Origin: Prevotella sp.
GTDB lineage: Bacteria > Bacteroidota > Bacteroidia > Bacteroidales > Bacteroidaceae
Direction of reading: 5' to 3'
Assembly (NCBI GenBank): GCA_016291915.1
Contig: JAEEZP010000304.1
Coordinates: forward strand, 1 to 33,428
Length of the DNA: 33,428 nucleotides
The translations under genes and the position numbers were made by a program. The notes below the pieces were generated by a model that saw nothing but the letters and a program-made list of their open reading frames with translations, made no database searches and had not been told where the DNA came from. How positions within the stretch are numbered: the stretch's first letter is position 1; each line of letters starts with the position of its first letter. Shown here one piece after another: positions 7,189 through 16,738 of this stretch.

Positions 7189-7958
7189 CAGTATTGTTTA
7201 TTACAACTTAAGAAATAGTTAACATGACGCAATGGCCAAAATGGTTCAAAATGCCTTCGGTTGATCACTTTACCATCAAAGGAGAAATAGTGCTTGTAGT
7301 CTGACTGGGAGAAAACAAATTTGTAAGTATCGCAGGCGATATCAATAGCCTTACGATTAGCATGCTCAAGTCTCCCATAAGGAAAGGCGAAATAGTCACA
7401 TGGCGTATGAAGGTGACTCTCTATACTATCCTTACAGAGGGCTATCTGCTGATGGAGAATGACGGTGTCGTCGGTATTAATCATATAATGATCCATCGTA
7501 TGTGCCCCGATGATATGTCCCCGTTGTGCTAACTCTTCCAGTTGTGACCATCGCATAGGTCGCTTGTTGGGTGTCATGACAACCTGTTCATTAAAGTGCT
7601 GGATATAATCTTCATCCCCGTCAACGTAGTTCGGATTAACAAAGAACAGGGCATTAACGCTATGTCTTTCCAGCACGGGTGCAAAATATTGGTAGCAATC
7701 CTCAAATCCGTCATCGAAAGTAAATGCTACCAAGGGGTGGTCTGGTTGAATATGCCGTATAATCATGTTGACGGCATCTTCTACCCGGATAAAGGAAACT
7801 TGTTTAGACAACTCATTTAGCAGATGTTCAAAGGTGTCAGGTTCCATCTCTTTATAGGTACGATGTCCATTCAGCAGATGGATGCCATTTGCCGGATGAG
7901 AGAATGCTCCTAAGATATCAAGGACTATTCCTCTTGCGTATGATCTGATAGCAGACAT
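7188..7958 (-). CDS. Polysaccharide deacetylase family protein (NodB/CE4)
   Basis: Metal-dependent N- or O-deacetylase of the CE4 family, 256 residues. The expected motifs are present: VAFTFDDGFED (catalytic base and metal Asp within TFDDG, 80-84), HTMDH (153-157, the two metal histidines) and the third motif FAFPYGR (190-196). There is no signal peptide or membrane span. It therefore probably acts in the cytoplasm on a lipid-linked or precursor sugar, not on exported polymer; this is inference. It sits between two GT4 genes, one base overlapping the downstream one and one base from the upstream stop, so it is an integral part of the polysaccharide operon. A partly deacetylated amino sugar in the product is a likely consequence. 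Confidence 0.9.
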   Translation of the reverse strand: MSAIRSYARGIVLDILGAFSHPANGIHLLNGHRTYKEMEPDTFEHLLNELSKQVSFIRVEDAVNMIIRHIQPDHPLVAFTFDDGFEDCYQYFAPVLERHSVNALFFVNPNYVDGDEDYIQHFNEQVVMTPNKRPMRWSQLEELAQRGHIIGAHTMDHYMINTDDTVILHQQIALCKDSIESHLHTPCDYFAFPYGRLEHANRKAIDIACDTYKFVFSQSDYKHYFSFDGKVINRRHFEPFWPLRHVNYFLSCNKQY

Positions 7959-7959
7959 A

Positions 7960-9075
7960 TTATAATTCAGAGATTACTTTTTTTATAACATCTATTTGAT
8001 AGTGAATATTCCATTTGCGGTCAATCTCTTCAAAGGCAGCCATCCTTGCAGTATGTCTTTCTGAGGGGGAGAGGCTGGTCCATTTCTTGATGCTTTCTTT
8101 CAAACTGTTGACATCGTCTTGTTGAAAGAAATCTCCTGTAATGCCTGGTTTAATGGATTCAAACTCGGGCATCTGATCGGGGAAGTTCCCGTGGGTGATG
8201 ACCGGACAACCGAAGGATAGGGCGTGGATGGCCGTAAGCCCCACGTTGCCTGGAGAGACACATACTTGGGCATTATAGAACAGTTCTCCCAAAACTTTCG
8301 CATCATAGCAAGGACCATACATCCATATCTGTTGCTCAATACCTGCCACTCTGGCATATTCCTCAATATGCACACCCTCCACATCTTTACCTACGTAGAT
8401 GACATTTACCGGATAGCCCTCTTGTCTTAACAGTCGTATGCCGTCGATGAGCATCTCCAGTTTTTTCCCTTTTTGTATTCTTCCGCAGTAAATAATGACG
8501 GGATAATCATTGTGGAAATAATCATTATAGACAGAAGTCTTACATAAGTGCTTCCTGATGTCCTTCTCAACATCGGAGTCAAGAGAATTGGCTATGCAGA
8601 ACATCTTCTTTGGATTGATCCCTTCCTTCTTCATAAGAGCAATTGCATACTCACTGTAGATAAGCAGCCGGGTGTGCATGGAGAAGAACACTTTCTTGAT
8701 AACTCTTTTAAGGAATGACTCTCTGCCGTACCAACCATGTGTCCAGGCGATTGTCTTCTTCCCTGTCAGTTTCGACAGCAGCAGAATCACCCATGATGAA
8801 AGACAATAAGGCTCTCCATCCATGATATAATAGGTGTAGGGCTTGAAGAGAAGTCCGACCGATCCGTATTGCCAATAGAAAGGGTGAAAGAAATAATTCT
8901 TCAGTGTTTTCCGATACCCTTTCAACGACTCATACTTGAATGTTTTTATGGGACTCTTCCACTTGTCACCTAAATAAAAGTCACATGGAAGTTCTTCCCC
9001 CATCAAGCTAAATATAGGAAACCGATAATGAGGCCCGATATTGGTGATAAAGCATATCTTATGATCTTGTGCCAT
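7960..9075 (-). CDS. GT4-type glycosyltransferase
   Basis: GT-B fold glycosyltransferase of 371 residues from the ATG at 9075. The frame is open further to a TTG at 9114 that overlaps the upstream stop, but the conserved first strand begins right after this ATG (KICFITNIGPHYRFPIF), so I prefer it. Other marks are TIAWTHGWYGRES, IYSEYAIALMKKEGI, the C-terminal domain strand VIIYCGRIQKGKKLEMLIDGI and SPGNVGLTAIHALSFGCPV. In the last, the first glutamate of the usual EX7E motif is absent (GLTAIHAL), a variant seen in a GT4 subgroup. It starts 35 bases after the polymerase gene ends. It should add one sugar of the repeat unit; donor unknown. Confidence 0.88.
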   Translation of the reverse strand: MAQDHKICFITNIGPHYRFPIFSLMGEELPCDFYLGDKWKSPIKTFKYESLKGYRKTLKNYFFHPFYWQYGSVGLLFKPYTYYIMDGEPYCLSSWVILLLSKLTGKKTIAWTHGWYGRESFLKRVIKKVFFSMHTRLLIYSEYAIALMKKEGINPKKMFCIANSLDSDVEKDIRKHLCKTSVYNDYFHNDYPVIIYCGRIQKGKKLEMLIDGIRLLRQEGYPVNVIYVGKDVEGVHIEEYARVAGIEQQIWMYGPCYDAKVLGELFYNAQVCVSPGNVGLTAIHALSFGCPVITHGNFPDQMPEFESIKPGITGDFFQQDDVNSLKESIKKWTSLSPSERHTARMAAFEEIDRKWNIHYQIDVIKKVISEL

Positions 9076-9110
9076 TAAATCTTCAAGAAAAACTGTCCTA
9101 CAGTATTTGT

Positions 9111-10373
9111 TCAAATATCTTCACCTACTCTAATAACGTTGGTGTCTTTGGAATTATTGTTTTTCTCCCTTTTATTCTTGTAGCCTCCAAACACATATCC
9201 GAAGATTAAGAACAGTTTAAAGGATGAAATCCAGTATCCGCTGAACGCTGCTTGTACGAGGGAACCGAGTAACAGTAACAAAAGAAACATATCGAAGTTA
9301 CTGTTCTTAGAACGGTGAAGCAGACTTATCACCATTCTCGCGATGACAAAGAGCATGATGGTGGTTCCTACTAGTCCCATCTCTGCTAAAAAGTCGGTCA
9401 GGATATTATGAGAATAGAACCCCACTGTCCACCAGATGGACCCAATTCCCCAACCGATGAGTGGTGATTCGGCAAAGGCATTTAGGGCATCTGTCCATGA
9501 CTGCATTCGTAACACATCGGTGGTAAGTCCCTTTGATACTCTTTCGGCTCCTACTGAGTGGAAGATGTCAAAGTAGGTGGCAATGATAACCATCAGGACA
9601 CCGACAATGCCGAGAATAAAGAAATATTTAATCTTGTTCTTTCCCTTGCTTCTCTTGATGACACGATATACAAGATAAATGGTTATTAATACCAGATATA
9701 CGAATGCGCCACGACCGCCCCCGAGAATACAGCCGACGGCACAGAAAAAGATTAGGAAAATGACGATCAGATACTTGATAGTGCTGAGGAGTCCCTTTTT
9801 ATCTTTGTTGTCCTTATGATAAAAGAAAACGTAAAAGAAACTGTAGGAAAAGCAATATGACAGATAGTAGGATGAATTCTGATAATCAAATCCGTCGCCG
9901 GTGCCATTCAGCAAGAAACCGAAGAAAGCACTAAACAAGACCACATAGCCTACGATCAAAGAGACAACAATTAAGAACAGAGGCAGCAACTGCAGCATGG
10001 CTTTCTCATACCCGCCTCTTGCCAGTCGTATTCCAACGTAGGCGGCAGGTATGCTCAATGAACCGTAGGATAGCAGGTAGGCTATATAATTGTTATAGAT
10101 GAATGTGTGAGGGTAGAGAAATCCCGTTAGCACATAAAGTGCTAAAATGATGAAAAGTGTGAGAAACTGAAGGTAGTTTCTGAAAGAAAATCTGTTTTTA
10201 AGAATATCCCACGTCATCATCATATACGCTACTCCCGCTATCAGCATGGCTTCTTTGGATTTCATGCCTGATTCTATGAATATCCCGCTAATCAACAAAA
10301 AGGAGTTGAACAGCTCATCTGAAAAGATGACAAAAAGCGCGAAAAACGGAAAGATATATTTGGATATGTTCAT
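9111..10373 (-). CDS. O-antigen polymerase/ligase-like membrane protein (Wzy role)
   Basis: Polytopic inner-membrane protein of 420 residues with about eleven or twelve hydrophobic segments. A large external loop before the last spans contains SPLIGWGIGSIWW and the histidine-bearing SHNILTDFLAEMGL. This is the Wzy_C/O-antigen ligase pattern, in which GxG..xHN sits in the catalytic loop. A GGGRGAFVY segment (arginine before a span) is also typical. In a Wzx/Wzy pathway this protein would join repeat units at the periplasmic face. As the only such gene in the operon it is the probable polymerase, although ligase-family members share the fold. The last 25 residues are polar and cytoplasmic. Confidence 0.87.
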   Translation of the reverse strand: MNISKYIFPFFALFVIFSDELFNSFLLISGIFIESGMKSKEAMLIAGVAYMMMTWDILKNRFSFRNYLQFLTLFIILALYVLTGFLYPHTFIYNNYIAYLLSYGSLSIPAAYVGIRLARGGYEKAMLQLLPLFLIVVSLIVGYVVLFSAFFGFLLNGTGDGFDYQNSSYYLSYCFSYSFFYVFFYHKDNKDKKGLLSTIKYLIVIFLIFFCAVGCILGGGRGAFVYLVLITIYLVYRVIKRSKGKNKIKYFFILGIVGVLMVIIATYFDIFHSVGAERVSKGLTTDVLRMQSWTDALNAFAESPLIGWGIGSIWWTVGFYSHNILTDFLAEMGLVGTTIMLFVIARMVISLLHRSKNSNFDMFLLLLLLGSLVQAAFSGYWISSFKLFLIFGYVFGGYKNKREKNNNSKDTNVIRVGEDI

Positions 10374-10409
10374 ATTCTTCTTGACGTTGTTATCAAAGAC
10401 AATTATTCG

Positions 10410-11537
10410 TTATGGATGGAGAATCCTCTCAACAAAATGTTCTTTTCTCATCTTCTCCTTATATGCAGTCTCTATCAGATAGGGCTCGGCACTCTCCATT
10501 GCTTTTGCTAGTGTTCGTGGAGTGATGCTTTTTAAAGCTATTCCAAGATTGTTCCTGCGGATAATCTTACCGAGAAGACCGTGGGAAGGACCGATGACGG
10601 GCTTGTTGTAATAAGCTGCATAACTTATTACGCCACTGGATTGAGCTTCTGATTCGTAAGGTGCTAATATGTAATCGGCTGTGTAGCAAAGATCAGCAAT
10701 CAGCTCGTTGCTGCAGAAAATATCATAGATAATAATCCTGATGGTGTTTTTTAATTGTTCTGTAACACGGTAGAACGTGTCGTGAATGTCTGGATATACT
10801 TTTCCTGCAAATACGAGAGTCATCTTTTCACGTTGTTCTTGCGGTATCTCATTGATGGCTTCTAAGACGGTGAGAGTTCCTTTGCGTTTGGCTAATCCTC
10901 CAAAATGCAGAAATACTCTTGAGTCATTTGCTATCCCCAGTTCTTCCCTGATGTTCTTAGGTTCATAGTCTATCTCGTTAAAAGGATCTGGCAAAAAGGC
11001 AAAACACTCAGTCTTATATAACTTGTTAAAACATAAGGTTGCCGAATTGTCGTTAAGAATAAATACCTTGTCAATCGCTCTTGTATGAGAGAGCAACCAG
11101 TAGATTATCACACTTTTTGCTTTCCTTAACCAGTTCATCTGTTTCCATTTATATAGATAGATGTGATAGATGATGCCTGAGATCTTCAGATTGGAAGGCA
11201 GGATGAAAAGAATGAAGGGCAGGTAAGCCATCAGGTCAATAAGAAAGATTGTATCCGGTCTGTGTGCGTTTATCTTCTTCTTCACTAACATGGCGTTTCT
11301 CCAGGCTGATTTGATAAGACTCTTTTTAGAGGCTGCATCCAATTCTTTACTAGTGAGGAAGTCAAACTGTATATTATCTGCCTTCGGCCAATGATACTTA
11401 TCGCGTTCTTCTTGAAAAGATTCAGGAATGGCAAAGACGTACTGAACATCATGATCTTCCACCATACCCATGTAGAGATGGTGGATATATTCCAAGTGGT
11501 GCCCTGTGATATCTTTGTCAAAAAAGAACTTTTTCAT
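10410..11537 (-). CDS. Glycosyltransferase, GT-B fold (GT4-like)
   Basis: A 375-residue glycosyltransferase of the capsule type. The N-terminal half starts with MKKFFFDKDITGHHLEYIHHLY; a GHHxEY start is common in Bacteroidales EPS glycosyltransferases. It includes a hydrophobic stretch (FLIDLMAYLPFILFILPS) that may touch the membrane. The C-terminal domain has VFLHFGGLAKRKGTLTVLEA and an acidic-plus-glycine site APYESEAQSSGVISYAAYYNKPVIG, corresponding to the donor-binding region of GT4 enzymes. It lies 36 bases before the polymerase gene and 61 bases after the flippase gene. Substrates are unknown. Confidence 0.85.
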   Translation of the reverse strand: MKKFFFDKDITGHHLEYIHHLYMGMVEDHDVQYVFAIPESFQEERDKYHWPKADNIQFDFLTSKELDAASKKSLIKSAWRNAMLVKKKINAHRPDTIFLIDLMAYLPFILFILPSNLKISGIIYHIYLYKWKQMNWLRKAKSVIIYWLLSHTRAIDKVFILNDNSATLCFNKLYKTECFAFLPDPFNEIDYEPKNIREELGIANDSRVFLHFGGLAKRKGTLTVLEAINEIPQEQREKMTLVFAGKVYPDIHDTFYRVTEQLKNTIRIIIYDIFCSNELIADLCYTADYILAPYESEAQSSGVISYAAYYNKPVIGPSHGLLGKIIRRNNLGIALKSITPRTLAKAMESAEPYLIETAYKEKMRKEHFVERILHP

Positions 11538-11598
11538 ATCTGATGCTATGTGTAAACGATAGAATTCTACAATCTTTCCACGGTATAACCCGTGGTGC

Positions 11599-12891
11599 TT
11601 ATTTTTTCCATATCCCTGTGGCCTTATCGTTGATAATCTTATGAAGCTGTATATTCCCGAAAATACCTTGTGTTAAATAGACCAAGGCAGGGATGGAAAT
11701 GATACCGATGATGCCCCAGCGACATGATAAAACGAACAGGGGCCAAGCGATGAGTGCAAATATGACATACAGTATGGTCTGCAATCTTACATATCCGATG
11801 CCATTGATAAGATACATGTTAATGACACCGTAAGTCTGCACGAAGACACTTATTGCCATCGCGGTGGTCACATCATATGGGATGTCCATGGTGTCTCCTA
11901 TCCAGATGAAATAACAGTATTTGGAGATAAAGATCATCACGATGTGGATGAGGAAGATGACCGACAGTCCGATATATAGTTTTGAATAGACTTTTTTCAT
12001 CCAAGTGAAATCTTTTTTTGTATAGGCATCCGTGAACGCAGACCAGAATGGCGAGATAAGGGCAATCACGCTCATATAAACAACATTGAAATATTTGTTG
12101 GTGATGTTATAGACAGACACTTGTCGGACTCCCAACTCTCTGCTGATGACGATGTTCACGATCTCAAATATAAAGATCATGCAGATGTTGATGATGAAAA
12201 ACTGTACACCAATATTACAGATGCTTCTGATCAACTTGAAATTTACCTCTTTGTAGGTAGGACGGTAGATCTTATATCTGCTAAAACGGAAGGCTATGAC
12301 TGACACCAATAAAACGACGATACATGGTATTCCTGAAAAAAACAGGGCGAGGTAGGTCAGGCTTCCTTCCGTTGTCTTTGACAGGATATAAACGGAAAAG
12401 AGGGAAAGCAATTGTCCGAGTGCCTGAATGATAGATGCCAATCCGATCTTCTGGTCTGCCGCAAGAAACGAGATGAAGATGTTCGCAATCATGTTGATGC
12501 TGGTAAATGTCAGTACGACTGAAAATACAAAGTTAAGTTCTTTCTGATAGCTGTCGCTTACTTTAAGAACATCCGACCAGTTAATGAAACAGTTTGTAAT
12601 AATGGCAACGATGAAAGCGGTCACGACGATTGCGGATAGGGCAAAATAGGTTGTACTTAAATATTGCTTTGCCAGACTTAAGTTTCCGAGTGCCTTTGCC
12701 TCTGCGAAACGATTCCGGAATCCGTTGCTCAAACCTAAATCAAAGAAGGTGATCCATCCGATAATGGAAGATAGCGTAAGCCATATTCCGTATCTTTCCT
12801 GGTTCAGGTAATGAATAGTGAGTGATACAATCAGCAGATGTGAGATGATTGTTATGACGCGTGACAATCCAGAGAGACCTATATTTACCAT
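11599..12891 (-). CDS. Wzx-like polysaccharide flippase (MOP superfamily)
   Basis: Lipid-linked oligosaccharide flippase moving undecaprenyl-linked repeat units across the inner membrane. From this ATG it has 430 residues and about twelve to fourteen membrane spans. The first includes TIHYLNQERYGIWLTLSSII and is followed by FFDLGLSNGFRNRFAEA, both typical of Bacteroidales PST/Wzx proteins. The frame stays open upstream to a TTG at 13002, inside the end of the chain-length gene. That would add 37 polar residues but overlap by 50 bases, so the ATG at 12891 is preferred with moderate certainty; the true N-terminus may be a little longer. It follows the Wzz-like gene by 61 bases. Confidence 0.88.
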   Translation of the reverse strand: MVNIGLSGLSRVITIISHLLIVSLTIHYLNQERYGIWLTLSSIIGWITFFDLGLSNGFRNRFAEAKALGNLSLAKQYLSTTYFALSAIVVTAFIVAIITNCFINWSDVLKVSDSYQKELNFVFSVVLTFTSINMIANIFISFLAADQKIGLASIIQALGQLLSLFSVYILSKTTEGSLTYLALFFSGIPCIVVLLVSVIAFRFSRYKIYRPTYKEVNFKLIRSICNIGVQFFIINICMIFIFEIVNIVISRELGVRQVSVYNITNKYFNVVYMSVIALISPFWSAFTDAYTKKDFTWMKKVYSKLYIGLSVIFLIHIVMIFISKYCYFIWIGDTMDIPYDVTTAMAISVFVQTYGVINMYLINGIGYVRLQTILYVIFALIAWPLFVLSCRWGIIGIISIPALVYLTQGIFGNIQLHKIINDKATGIWKK

Positions 12892-12952
12892 TGCCTCTTT
12901 GGAGCGATGATCTTTATGGAGAAGCTCTTGGATAGACGAAATGCGTGATTTG

Positions 12953-14032
12953 TTAGTTGCTCTCACGAATTGCTTTTTTGATAATGTCTTTATTAATGAC
13001 AATAGCGGTACATATCATTGCCAGGAAGAGCATGGTAAGTACGAAGGCCATTCTCTTCGGACCGGCAGGGTGTAGTGGCACGGAAGCACCTTTTATGACC
13101 GTAAAGGCGGGAGTTCGCTCCTGCAGTTTTGCCTGAGCCATCTGCAGTTGGTTCTGCATCATGGTATAGGTGTTGAACTTCAGTTGCATGTCATTTTCCA
13201 AATCATTCTGTTTCAGTCTGTAGCTTTCTATGATAACATCCATATTACTATCGGAATAACTACCGTACAGTTGACGTGCCTTCTCATAGTTCTGTTTCGC
13301 TTCTTGGGCAAGTTTCCGATAATGATTAACGTCTATTCGTGACTTGTTCGTACGGTAGTCGATAATGAAATCCTGAAGTTTTGCTCTTACAGAATCTGCA
13401 ATCGTGGCACAGATGAGTGGGTCTTGTTCCTTAACAGAAATCGTAATGGCACCCGTCTTGATGTTGATGGAACAATTTACTTTACTACTGATATCCCCGA
13501 ACACATTATTCTGCTCTTCTGTGAGTTTAAAGGGATTCAAGTCTTTATTGCCACCGGTATTACTGGCATTGTCTTTTTTCGAGGAAAAGAGACTGCCGAT
13601 TGCCCCTCTCATTTTATCCAAAGGAATCAATAGCGGATTCTTTTTCTTGTGCTTGAGGATATATTCGTAATAGGTTGTCTTAATGGAGTGGTCTTGGCTT
13701 TCAATGGGGATGTTGATAAGTTTCTTAATGAAATTGTTCGATTCCAACACCTGTGGGTACAAGTCAGGATAGATAGCATCGCTAGTAAGGGCATTGCCAA
13801 GATTCATGCCCATAGCCGATGTGATGGTCCCCAGCGCTCCTTCACTTCCTGCCGAATTCTCCGGAGCCAGTACAACACTACACTGGTAATAACGTGGTAC
13901 ACAGAGTATGAACAGACTGGAGACAACAGCAGTGATCAATGCAACTTTTATAAAGAGTGACAGTTTCTTACGGCAGTTTGTCAGCACCGTAAAGATATCA
14001 ACATCCGATTTGATTATATCATTATTCTCCAT
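12953..14032 (-). CDS. Wzz-like chain-length/co-polymerase protein, without kinase domain
   Basis: Polysaccharide co-polymerase of 359 residues. It has a cytoplasmic N-terminus, a first membrane span at about 29-49 (VALITAVVSSLFILCVPRYY), a large periplasmic region with helical, partly coiled-coil stretches (about 225-310) and a second span near 328-348. The spans are joined by the conserved proline-rich block SVPLHPAGPKR (Wzz/GNVR pattern). No C-terminal BY-kinase domain or tyrosine cluster follows, and none is encoded elsewhere in the operon. It sets chain length together with the Wzy-like polymerase and hands polymer to the Wza-like exporter, whose gene is 8 bases upstream. Confidence 0.9.
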   Translation of the reverse strand: MENNDIIKSDVDIFTVLTNCRKKLSLFIKVALITAVVSSLFILCVPRYYQCSVVLAPENSAGSEGALGTITSAMGMNLGNALTSDAIYPDLYPQVLESNNFIKKLINIPIESQDHSIKTTYYEYILKHKKKNPLLIPLDKMRGAIGSLFSSKKDNASNTGGNKDLNPFKLTEEQNNVFGDISSKVNCSINIKTGAITISVKEQDPLICATIADSVRAKLQDFIIDYRTNKSRIDVNHYRKLAQEAKQNYEKARQLYGSYSDSNMDVIIESYRLKQNDLENDMQLKFNTYTMMQNQLQMAQAKLQERTPAFTVIKGASVPLHPAGPKRMAFVLTMLFLAMICTAIVINKDIIKKAIRESN

Positions 14033-14040
14033 GGGACAGT

Positions 14041-16542
14041 TTACTTAATTATATTTGCCAATGTTGCGATCATAGTGGCGATGCTTGCCACGCTGGTGCC
14101 GATGGTTAGGATCTCTGCGAGGGTCTTTCCGTCGCGCTTGGGTTTTGTCGGCACAACGATTTCGCAACCAGGTTGCGGTTTTACGTTATGACCCACCTTC
14201 GAGATCTTTCCGTTCATGTAGATGATATAGGTATGACTCTTCTTCGCCCGGTTGCCAAAGCCGCCGGCCTGGTTGATGTAATAATTGACGTTCTTTCCTT
14301 TCAGGTAACCTACCGAGTTAGGATACATCACATCTCCGCTAACCCTCACAGTTCCGTTATACTGTGGGATGATGATACGGTCGTTCTCTCGCAGTACGAT
14401 ATCGTCGTCACTACCCGGATTAGCCAGTGCTTTGTCAAGTTCAATACCCACATAATAGGTGTCACCTAAGTCGAGTTTCTTAATGTCTAAAGTATCCTTC
14501 TCACCACTCTGTGCCTGTGTCATCTTCAGCAAAGACTCCATGCGCAGACGCTCCTCAGGAGTAATATAGCGCAGCAGACGGGCACCCTTCACGTAGGCAC
14601 GGTCGTTAACACCACCGGCTTTCTTGATCAAGTCGCTCAGTCGCTCGTCTTTCTTCGAGAGGGTATAGGTACCTTCAAACATGATCTCTCCTTCCACAAA
14701 CACATTCTCTTGCGTGTGGTATCCGGGACTCTTTCGTACATACACCTCATCGAAAGGCATCAGGTGGAATCCGGATTCTCCATCGACGACAAAGCCGTCT
14801 TTCAAGGCAAACGTAAAGGTCTGAGCCGTAATACTATCTACCTGTACAGCCTTGGGGTTGACGATTCTTCTGGCTACATCCACCTTGACGGTTGAGGCTG
14901 TTTCCTTCAAGCCACCTGCCTGCAGGATAAAGTCCTCGAGTGTTTCATTATCGGCATATTTGTATTTACCAGGGTAGTGAACCTCTCCGTGAATAGTGAT
15001 GGTCCGTTCTTCCATCATCTCTTGTTTAGTAGGGATAAAGAGCACATCATTACTCTGGATAGGAATATCTGCCACGGTGCCGTTCATGATACCTTCCACA
15101 TCTATGGGGATCACCTCCAAGGTGCGGTCTTTCTTCATACGGTGCATCACGGCATGCGCTGTGAATGCGTCTTCTTTCAGTCCGTCAGCCTGTTCCAATA
15201 ACGAGCGGACACTGTTGATGGATCCTCCCACCTGGTACATACCTGGGCGGAATACGGCACCCTTGAGCTCTACCATATTAGAGTAACGTGGCAGGATGGA
15301 GTCAACGGTGACGGAGTCTTCATCGGCCACCTTGAAGGAACCCATCTCGAACTCTCCGATGTTATACACCGATTTCTCTTTTCCGGTCTTTCTGATCAGG
15401 CGCACCGACTTGGTATAGGCATCACCGGTGAATCCACCGGCATATTCCAACAGGGATGTGATGCTCTCGCTCTTCTTCATCTCATAGAACATCGGGCGCT
15501 TTATCTTTCCGGATATGTTCACCAGACAATCGTAAGGACCGACCACGATGACGTCGTTGTCTGCCAGACGGATATTACCGCTCAACTTACCATTGAGGAT
15601 ATAATCGTAGATATCCACAGTGGTGACCAACCGGTTTTGACGGTACACCTCAATTTTTCTCAGAGTACCGATATCGCTGATGCCCCCGGCCATATACAAA
15701 GCATGGAAAACGGTGGCGAATGCCGACAGAGTATAGGTGCCAGGTGTCTTCACTTCACCCATCACGTTTACCATGATGGTACGTGTCTGTCCCACAGTTA
15801 GTTTGATATTACTGCTGGTGTAGCGTGAGCCTACTGTGGAGCGCAACCGGCTGTTAGCCTGTGCCACGGTCAGTCCGCTCAGCTGTACGGGTCCGTAACC
15901 CTCGATGGTTACGGTGCCATCGGGTGAGATGGTTGACTCGATGGTTCTCTGCGAAGCTCCGTAAATCTCGATATACACTGCATCACCGGGACCTAACCGG
16001 TAGTTCTGTGGCGTGGCGATGTTCATGTTTGGCTCAAAAGTCAGATTCTTCTTGTTGAAGATGTCCCGTCCGAACACCTTACGTTTATTCGCATCACGCT
16101 CTTCTATCATTTGTTCTAGCATTCGGGTGGAGTCGGGCATAAAGCCGTTGAGCTCTCGCTGCATCATCAACCATTGCTCGTCGTTCTCGTCGTAGGTATT
16201 GACAGTGCGCTCTCCCTGAATACGGTAATTTGTTGACTTCTGTTGTAACTCACTGTTGTTCTTTCGGGTTCGGTCGTCGATTTTTCCGTCGGTTGCCTTC
16301 TCTTTTACAGAGCCGAGCCCTTGACCTTTAAGGTCACGCTCATATTTTTGTCTAACTTTTTGCAGGCGTGTTACATCCACTCCCCGTTGCATTAGTTTGA
16401 TGACAATCTGTTGCTGAGAGGTTCCTGCCTCTTGCTCTTTCAATACAAAACTGATAATCTGATCATCGGTCATCGACGACTGCGCCTGGATGGTCAGTGT
16501 GCCAATGGCAAACAACAATGCGCCTATAATGAGTTTCTTCAT
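14041..16542 (-). CDS. Wza-like polysaccharide export protein with repeated SLBB domains
   Basis: Outer-membrane/periplasmic exporter subunit, 833 residues. An N-terminal signal peptide (MKKLIIGALLFAIGTLTIQAQ) precedes a helical, charged region. The Poly_export domain begins near NYRLGPGDAVYIEIYGAS, and about six SLBB-type units follow, seen as repeated GEV/PG.Y/AGG patterns (for example VNVMGEVKTPGTYTL and ITIHGEVHYPGKYKY). A C-terminal hydrophobic helix (LTIGTSVASIATMIATLANI) ends the protein. This long multi-SLBB form is usual in Bacteroidetes and about twice the size of E. coli Wza. The open frame reaches a TTG at 16575, but that codon lies in the promoter's -7 box, so ATG 16542 is the start. 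It is the first gene of the operon. Confidence 0.93.
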   Translation of the reverse strand: MKKLIIGALLFAIGTLTIQAQSSMTDDQIISFVLKEQEAGTSQQQIVIKLMQRGVDVTRLQKVRQKYERDLKGQGLGSVKEKATDGKIDDRTRKNNSELQQKSTNYRIQGERTVNTYDENDEQWLMMQRELNGFMPDSTRMLEQMIEERDANKRKVFGRDIFNKKNLTFEPNMNIATPQNYRLGPGDAVYIEIYGASQRTIESTISPDGTVTIEGYGPVQLSGLTVAQANSRLRSTVGSRYTSSNIKLTVGQTRTIMVNVMGEVKTPGTYTLSAFATVFHALYMAGGISDIGTLRKIEVYRQNRLVTTVDIYDYILNGKLSGNIRLADNDVIVVGPYDCLVNISGKIKRPMFYEMKKSESITSLLEYAGGFTGDAYTKSVRLIRKTGKEKSVYNIGEFEMGSFKVADEDSVTVDSILPRYSNMVELKGAVFRPGMYQVGGSINSVRSLLEQADGLKEDAFTAHAVMHRMKKDRTLEVIPIDVEGIMNGTVADIPIQSNDVLFIPTKQEMMEERTITIHGEVHYPGKYKYADNETLEDFILQAGGLKETASTVKVDVARRIVNPKAVQVDSITAQTFTFALKDGFVVDGESGFHLMPFDEVYVRKSPGYHTQENVFVEGEIMFEGTYTLSKKDERLSDLIKKAGGVNDRAYVKGARLLRYITPEERLRMESLLKMTQAQSGEKDTLDIKKLDLGDTYYVGIELDKALANPGSDDDIVLRENDRIIIPQYNGTVRVSGDVMYPNSVGYLKGKNVNYYINQAGGFGNRAKKSHTYIIYMNGKISKVGHNVKPQPGCEIVVPTKPKRDGKTLAEILTIGTSVASIATMIATLANIIK

Positions 16543-16572
16543 GTTCCTTTTCTTATGTACCTTATTAAATAA

Positions 16573-16580
16573 CAAAAATA
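16573..16580 (-). promoter_or_regulatory. Probable promoter -7 box of the polysaccharide operon
   Basis: TATTTTTG on the minus strand matches TAnnTTTG and lies 30 bases upstream of ATG 16542. A good -33 TTTG is not seen. It is back-to-back with the tmRNA promoter within about 90 bases. Confidence 0.45.
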
Positions 16581-16661
16581 ACGCCGTTTTGTTGTATCGC
16601 TGGTTCTTTTTTTCTAAATATAACGAATGAACAGTCTTTTTTTTGAAAAATAATTCTTTTT

Positions 16662-16693
16662 TTTGCTTATCACAATTATTTTTGTTATCTTTG
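16662..16693 (+). promoter_or_regulatory. Consensus Bacteroidetes promoter for the tmRNA gene
   Basis: TTTG (16662-16665), a 20-base spacer and TATCTTTG (16686-16693) match the TTTG/TAnnTTTG consensus well. Start of transcription is expected near 16700, leaving a leader of about 40 nt to be removed before the mature tmRNA 5' end. Confidence 0.8.
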
Positions 16694-16738
16694 CAGTCTG
16701 TTCCGTTTTTCGTGGTTGATTCCTGAAGGAACCGTAAT

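Noticed and set aside
7960..9114. TTG start at 9114 for the GT4 gene
   Set aside because: It would add 13 residues in front of the conserved first strand; ATG 9075 fits the family better, although the TTGA overlap with the upstream stop keeps it possible.
14041..16575. TTG start at 16575 for the exporter gene
   Set aside because: The codon lies within the TATTTTTG promoter box, and ATG 16542 gives a proper signal peptide.
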